Assembly (NCBI RefSeq): GCF_022179805.1
Contig: NZ_BPUO01000003.1
Coordinates: 310,001 to 374,000, forward strand
Source of the DNA: Cupriavidus pauculus
Lineage (GTDB): Bacteria; Pseudomonadota; Gammaproteobacteria; Burkholderiales; Burkholderiaceae
Reading direction: 5' to 3'
DNA length: 64,000 nucleotides
Part shown: in pieces, positions 62,695 through 64,000 of the stretch
How positions within the stretch are numbered: position 1 is the first letter of the stretch
Layout of the letters: every line of letters begins with the position of its first letter
Notes under the pieces: model-generated
Databases searched by the model: none
Told to the model about the DNA's origin: nothing
Seen by the model: only the letters and a program-made list of their open reading frames with translations
Made by a program: the position numbers and the translations under genes

Positions 62695-63150
62695 TCAGGC
62701 AAACACGCGTACGATGGACTCCGCCACGCAGGCGGGCTTGTCGGCGCCTTCCATCTCGACGCTCATTTCATAGGTCAGCTGCGCACCGTTGTTGTCGAGC
62801 TGCTCGAAGCTTGCCAGCCGGAAGTGCGCGCGCAGGCGGCCGTTGACCGGCACGGGGCTGAGGAAGCGCACCTTGTTCAGGCCGTAGTTGACGCCCATCC
62901 TGACGTTCTGGATCGCGAACGCCTTCTGCGAAAAAATCGGCAACAGGCTAAGCGTCAGGAAGCCGTGCGCGATGGGCGCGCCAAAGGGGCCCTCGGCCGC
63001 GCGCTCCGGATCAACGTGGATCCATTGGTGGTCACCGGTCGCGTCGGCGAAAGTATTGATGCGCTGCTGGTCGATCAGGACCCAGTCGCTGGTGCCGACT
63101 ACCTCTCCCACCAGGGATTGCAGTTGGGCGATGGTTTCGTAGGTCTTCAT
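62695..63150 (-). CDS. MaoC-like (R)-specific enoyl-CoA hydratase
   Basis: A 151-residue hot-dog-fold protein starting at 63150. FADATGDHQWIHVDPERAAE carries the Asp and His catalytic pair, and GPFGAPIAHGFLTLSLLP is the following hydratase helix, as in PhaJ/MaoC (R)-hydratases. It makes (3R)-hydroxyacyl-CoA, the stereoisomer used by the MFE-2-like SDR at 41102, so the two may act in series. It lies between two acyl-CoA dehydrogenase genes. Confidence 0.9.
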   Translation of the reverse strand: MKTYETIAQLQSLVGEVVGTSDWVLIDQQRINTFADATGDHQWIHVDPERAAEGPFGAPIAHGFLTLSLLPIFSQKAFAIQNVRMGVNYGLNKVRFLSPVPVNGRLRAHFRLASFEQLDNNGAQLTYEMSVEMEGADKPACVAESIVRVFA

Positions 63151-63209
63151 GTTGTCTCGCTCGTCATGAGTGGGGGAAAGGTGGTGGCGTGGCACTTCGC
63201 CGCTTCGTA

Positions 63210-64000
63210 TCAGGCCGCGCCGGCGCGAAGCTGCGCTTGCAGGGCCGTCGCACAGGCCGCTTCGTGGCTGTCACTGCTGCCCAGTAGCAGGTCCGCCACC
63301 ACGGCGCGCTTGTAGTAATGGCCGACCGCGTACTCCTCGGTCATGCCGATGCCGCCATGCAGCTGGATGCCCTGGCCGCAGACGAACTTCGCGGCCCGGC
63401 CGATCAGCATCTTGGTGGCCGACAGCGTCTTGTGCCGTGCCGCGGCATCGTCATTGGCCAGCGATGCCAGCGCCGCATGCAGCATGGAGCGCGCCACCTC
63501 CAGCTCGGCGGCCATCTCGGCCATGCGGTGCTGCAGGGCCTGGAAGGACCCGATCGGCACGCCGAACTGCTGGCGGGTCCTGAGGTAGTCGGCGGTGAGC
63601 TCGATGGTCTTTTCCATCACGCCGATCAGTTCCGCGCACAGAACGACGGTGCCGCTTGCCAGGCCGGCACGCAGCGCAGGGAGTCCCTGCCCCGGCTCGC
63701 CCAGCACGGCTTGCGCCGATACCCGCACGCCATCGAACGCCAGTTCCTCGACCCAGCTGCCGTCGTGCAGCGGCAAAGCCCGCCGGTTCAGGCCCGGCGT
63801 GTCGGCCTCGACCTGCAACAGCGTGATGCCCTGCGTGCCCGGCACGACGGCGGAAACGATGAATGCGTGCGCGTCGACAGCACCCAGCACGAGCGACTTC
63901 GTGCCGTGCAGCACATAGCCGTCACCATCGCGCGCGGCGCGCAGCGACACCGGCTCCGGCATGCCGCGCGATGCCGGTTCGCTGTAGGCCAGCGCGATGC
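63210..64000 (-). CDS. acyl-CoA dehydrogenase, 5' end outside window
   Basis: The C-terminal 262 residues are present; the frame runs off the right edge. The edge reads IALAYSEPASRGMPEPVSLR, the substrate-binding loop, then YVLHGTKSLVLGAVDAHAFI, and IQLHGGIGMTEEYAVGHYYK near the end. The part seen is like FadE26/ChsE-type subunits that form heterotetramers with a partner dehydrogenase. A second dehydrogenase gene just beyond the window would be expected. It is 59 bp upstream of the MaoC gene and starts the visible operon. Confidence 0.88.
   Translation of the reverse strand, partial: IALAYSEPASRGMPEPVSLRAARDGDGYVLHGTKSLVLGAVDAHAFIVSAVVPGTQGITLLQVEADTPGLNRRALPLHDGSWVEELAFDGVRVSAQAVLGEPGQGLPALRAGLASGTVVLCAELIGVMEKTIELTADYLRTRQQFGVPIGSFQALQHRMAEMAAELEVARSMLHAALASLANDDAAARHKTLSATKMLIGRAAKFVCGQGIQLHGGIGMTEEYAVGHYYKRAVVADLLLGSSDSHEAACATALQAQLRAGAA

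Noticed and set aside
1..64000. tRNA, rRNA and replication origin features
   Set aside because: I found no cloverleaf-like arms with a GGTTC-type T-loop, no rRNA sequence and no iteron or DnaA-box cluster with a rep gene. A tRNA scan would be needed to be certain.

Overview
The window looks like a chromosome or megaplasmid segment of a high-GC Burkholderiaceae betaproteobacterium, most likely Cupriavidus or Ralstonia. The grounds are strongly GC-biased third codon positions outside one central block, many GGAGACA-type ribosome binding sites, and the gene families present (DUF849, ACS and AAHS transporters, DUF1254, many acyl-CoA enzymes). The genus is an inference from style; no marker gene is present.

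Layout. (1) 1-4.0 kb: the end of a beta-keto acid cleavage enzyme, an ACS-type MFS permease and two SDR dehydrogenases, a small organic-acid catabolic operon. (2) 4.0-7.4 kb: a small conserved protein, a broken uvrA-like gene, a class II aldolase and a LysR regulator, flanked by copies of a dispersed repeat that carries a long hairpin. (3) 7.4-34 kb: a lower-GC accessory region. It holds a decarboxylase remnant; a plus-strand set with a two-TM zinc-ribbon protein, an HNH-ATPase fusion and a second HNH nuclease (Septu-like); a small membrane protein; a three-gene minus-strand ABC-three-component (ABC-3C) operon; an exonuclease, an unknown protein and an XRE regulator; a five-gene Tn7-like transposition operon; four 45-bp-spaced direct repeats; a large tyrosine recombinase; a broken acyl-CoA dehydrogenase; and a complete IS3-family element. 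(4) 34.2-39.3 kb: a TetR regulator with a perfect operator-like palindrome and, divergently, a LuxE-like/LuxC-like/zinc alcohol dehydrogenase operon that should reduce a carboxylic acid to aldehyde and alcohol. (5) 39.4-64 kb: a dense beta-oxidation cluster with two close acyl-CoA ligases, an AMACR-like CoA-transferase-family protein, a 17beta-HSD4-like SDR, SCP2-type thiolases, enoyl-CoA hydratases, acyl-CoA dehydrogenases, a MaoC hydratase, an AAHS transporter, two exported DUF1254 proteins and a MalT-like LuxR regulator.

How the parts fit. The right half resembles a bacterial counterpart of branched-chain (isoprenoid or sterol-side-chain type) beta-oxidation: uptake, CoA activation, racemisation of a 2-methyl centre, dehydrogenation, hydration, oxidation and thiolysis. 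The real substrate cannot be read from sequence. The accessory region looks like a defence island next to transposition genes.

The most unusual object is the Tn7-like operon (20.2-27.9 kb). Its order is C-D-D-A-B. Its TnsB-like transposase keeps a DDE triad, but its TnsC-like protein has no Walker A or Walker B acids and its TnsA-like protein lacks most nuclease residues, although all frames are open. The second is the Septu-like HNH-ATPase fusion paired with another HNH protein. Family assignments come from motifs read by eye; no database search was run.
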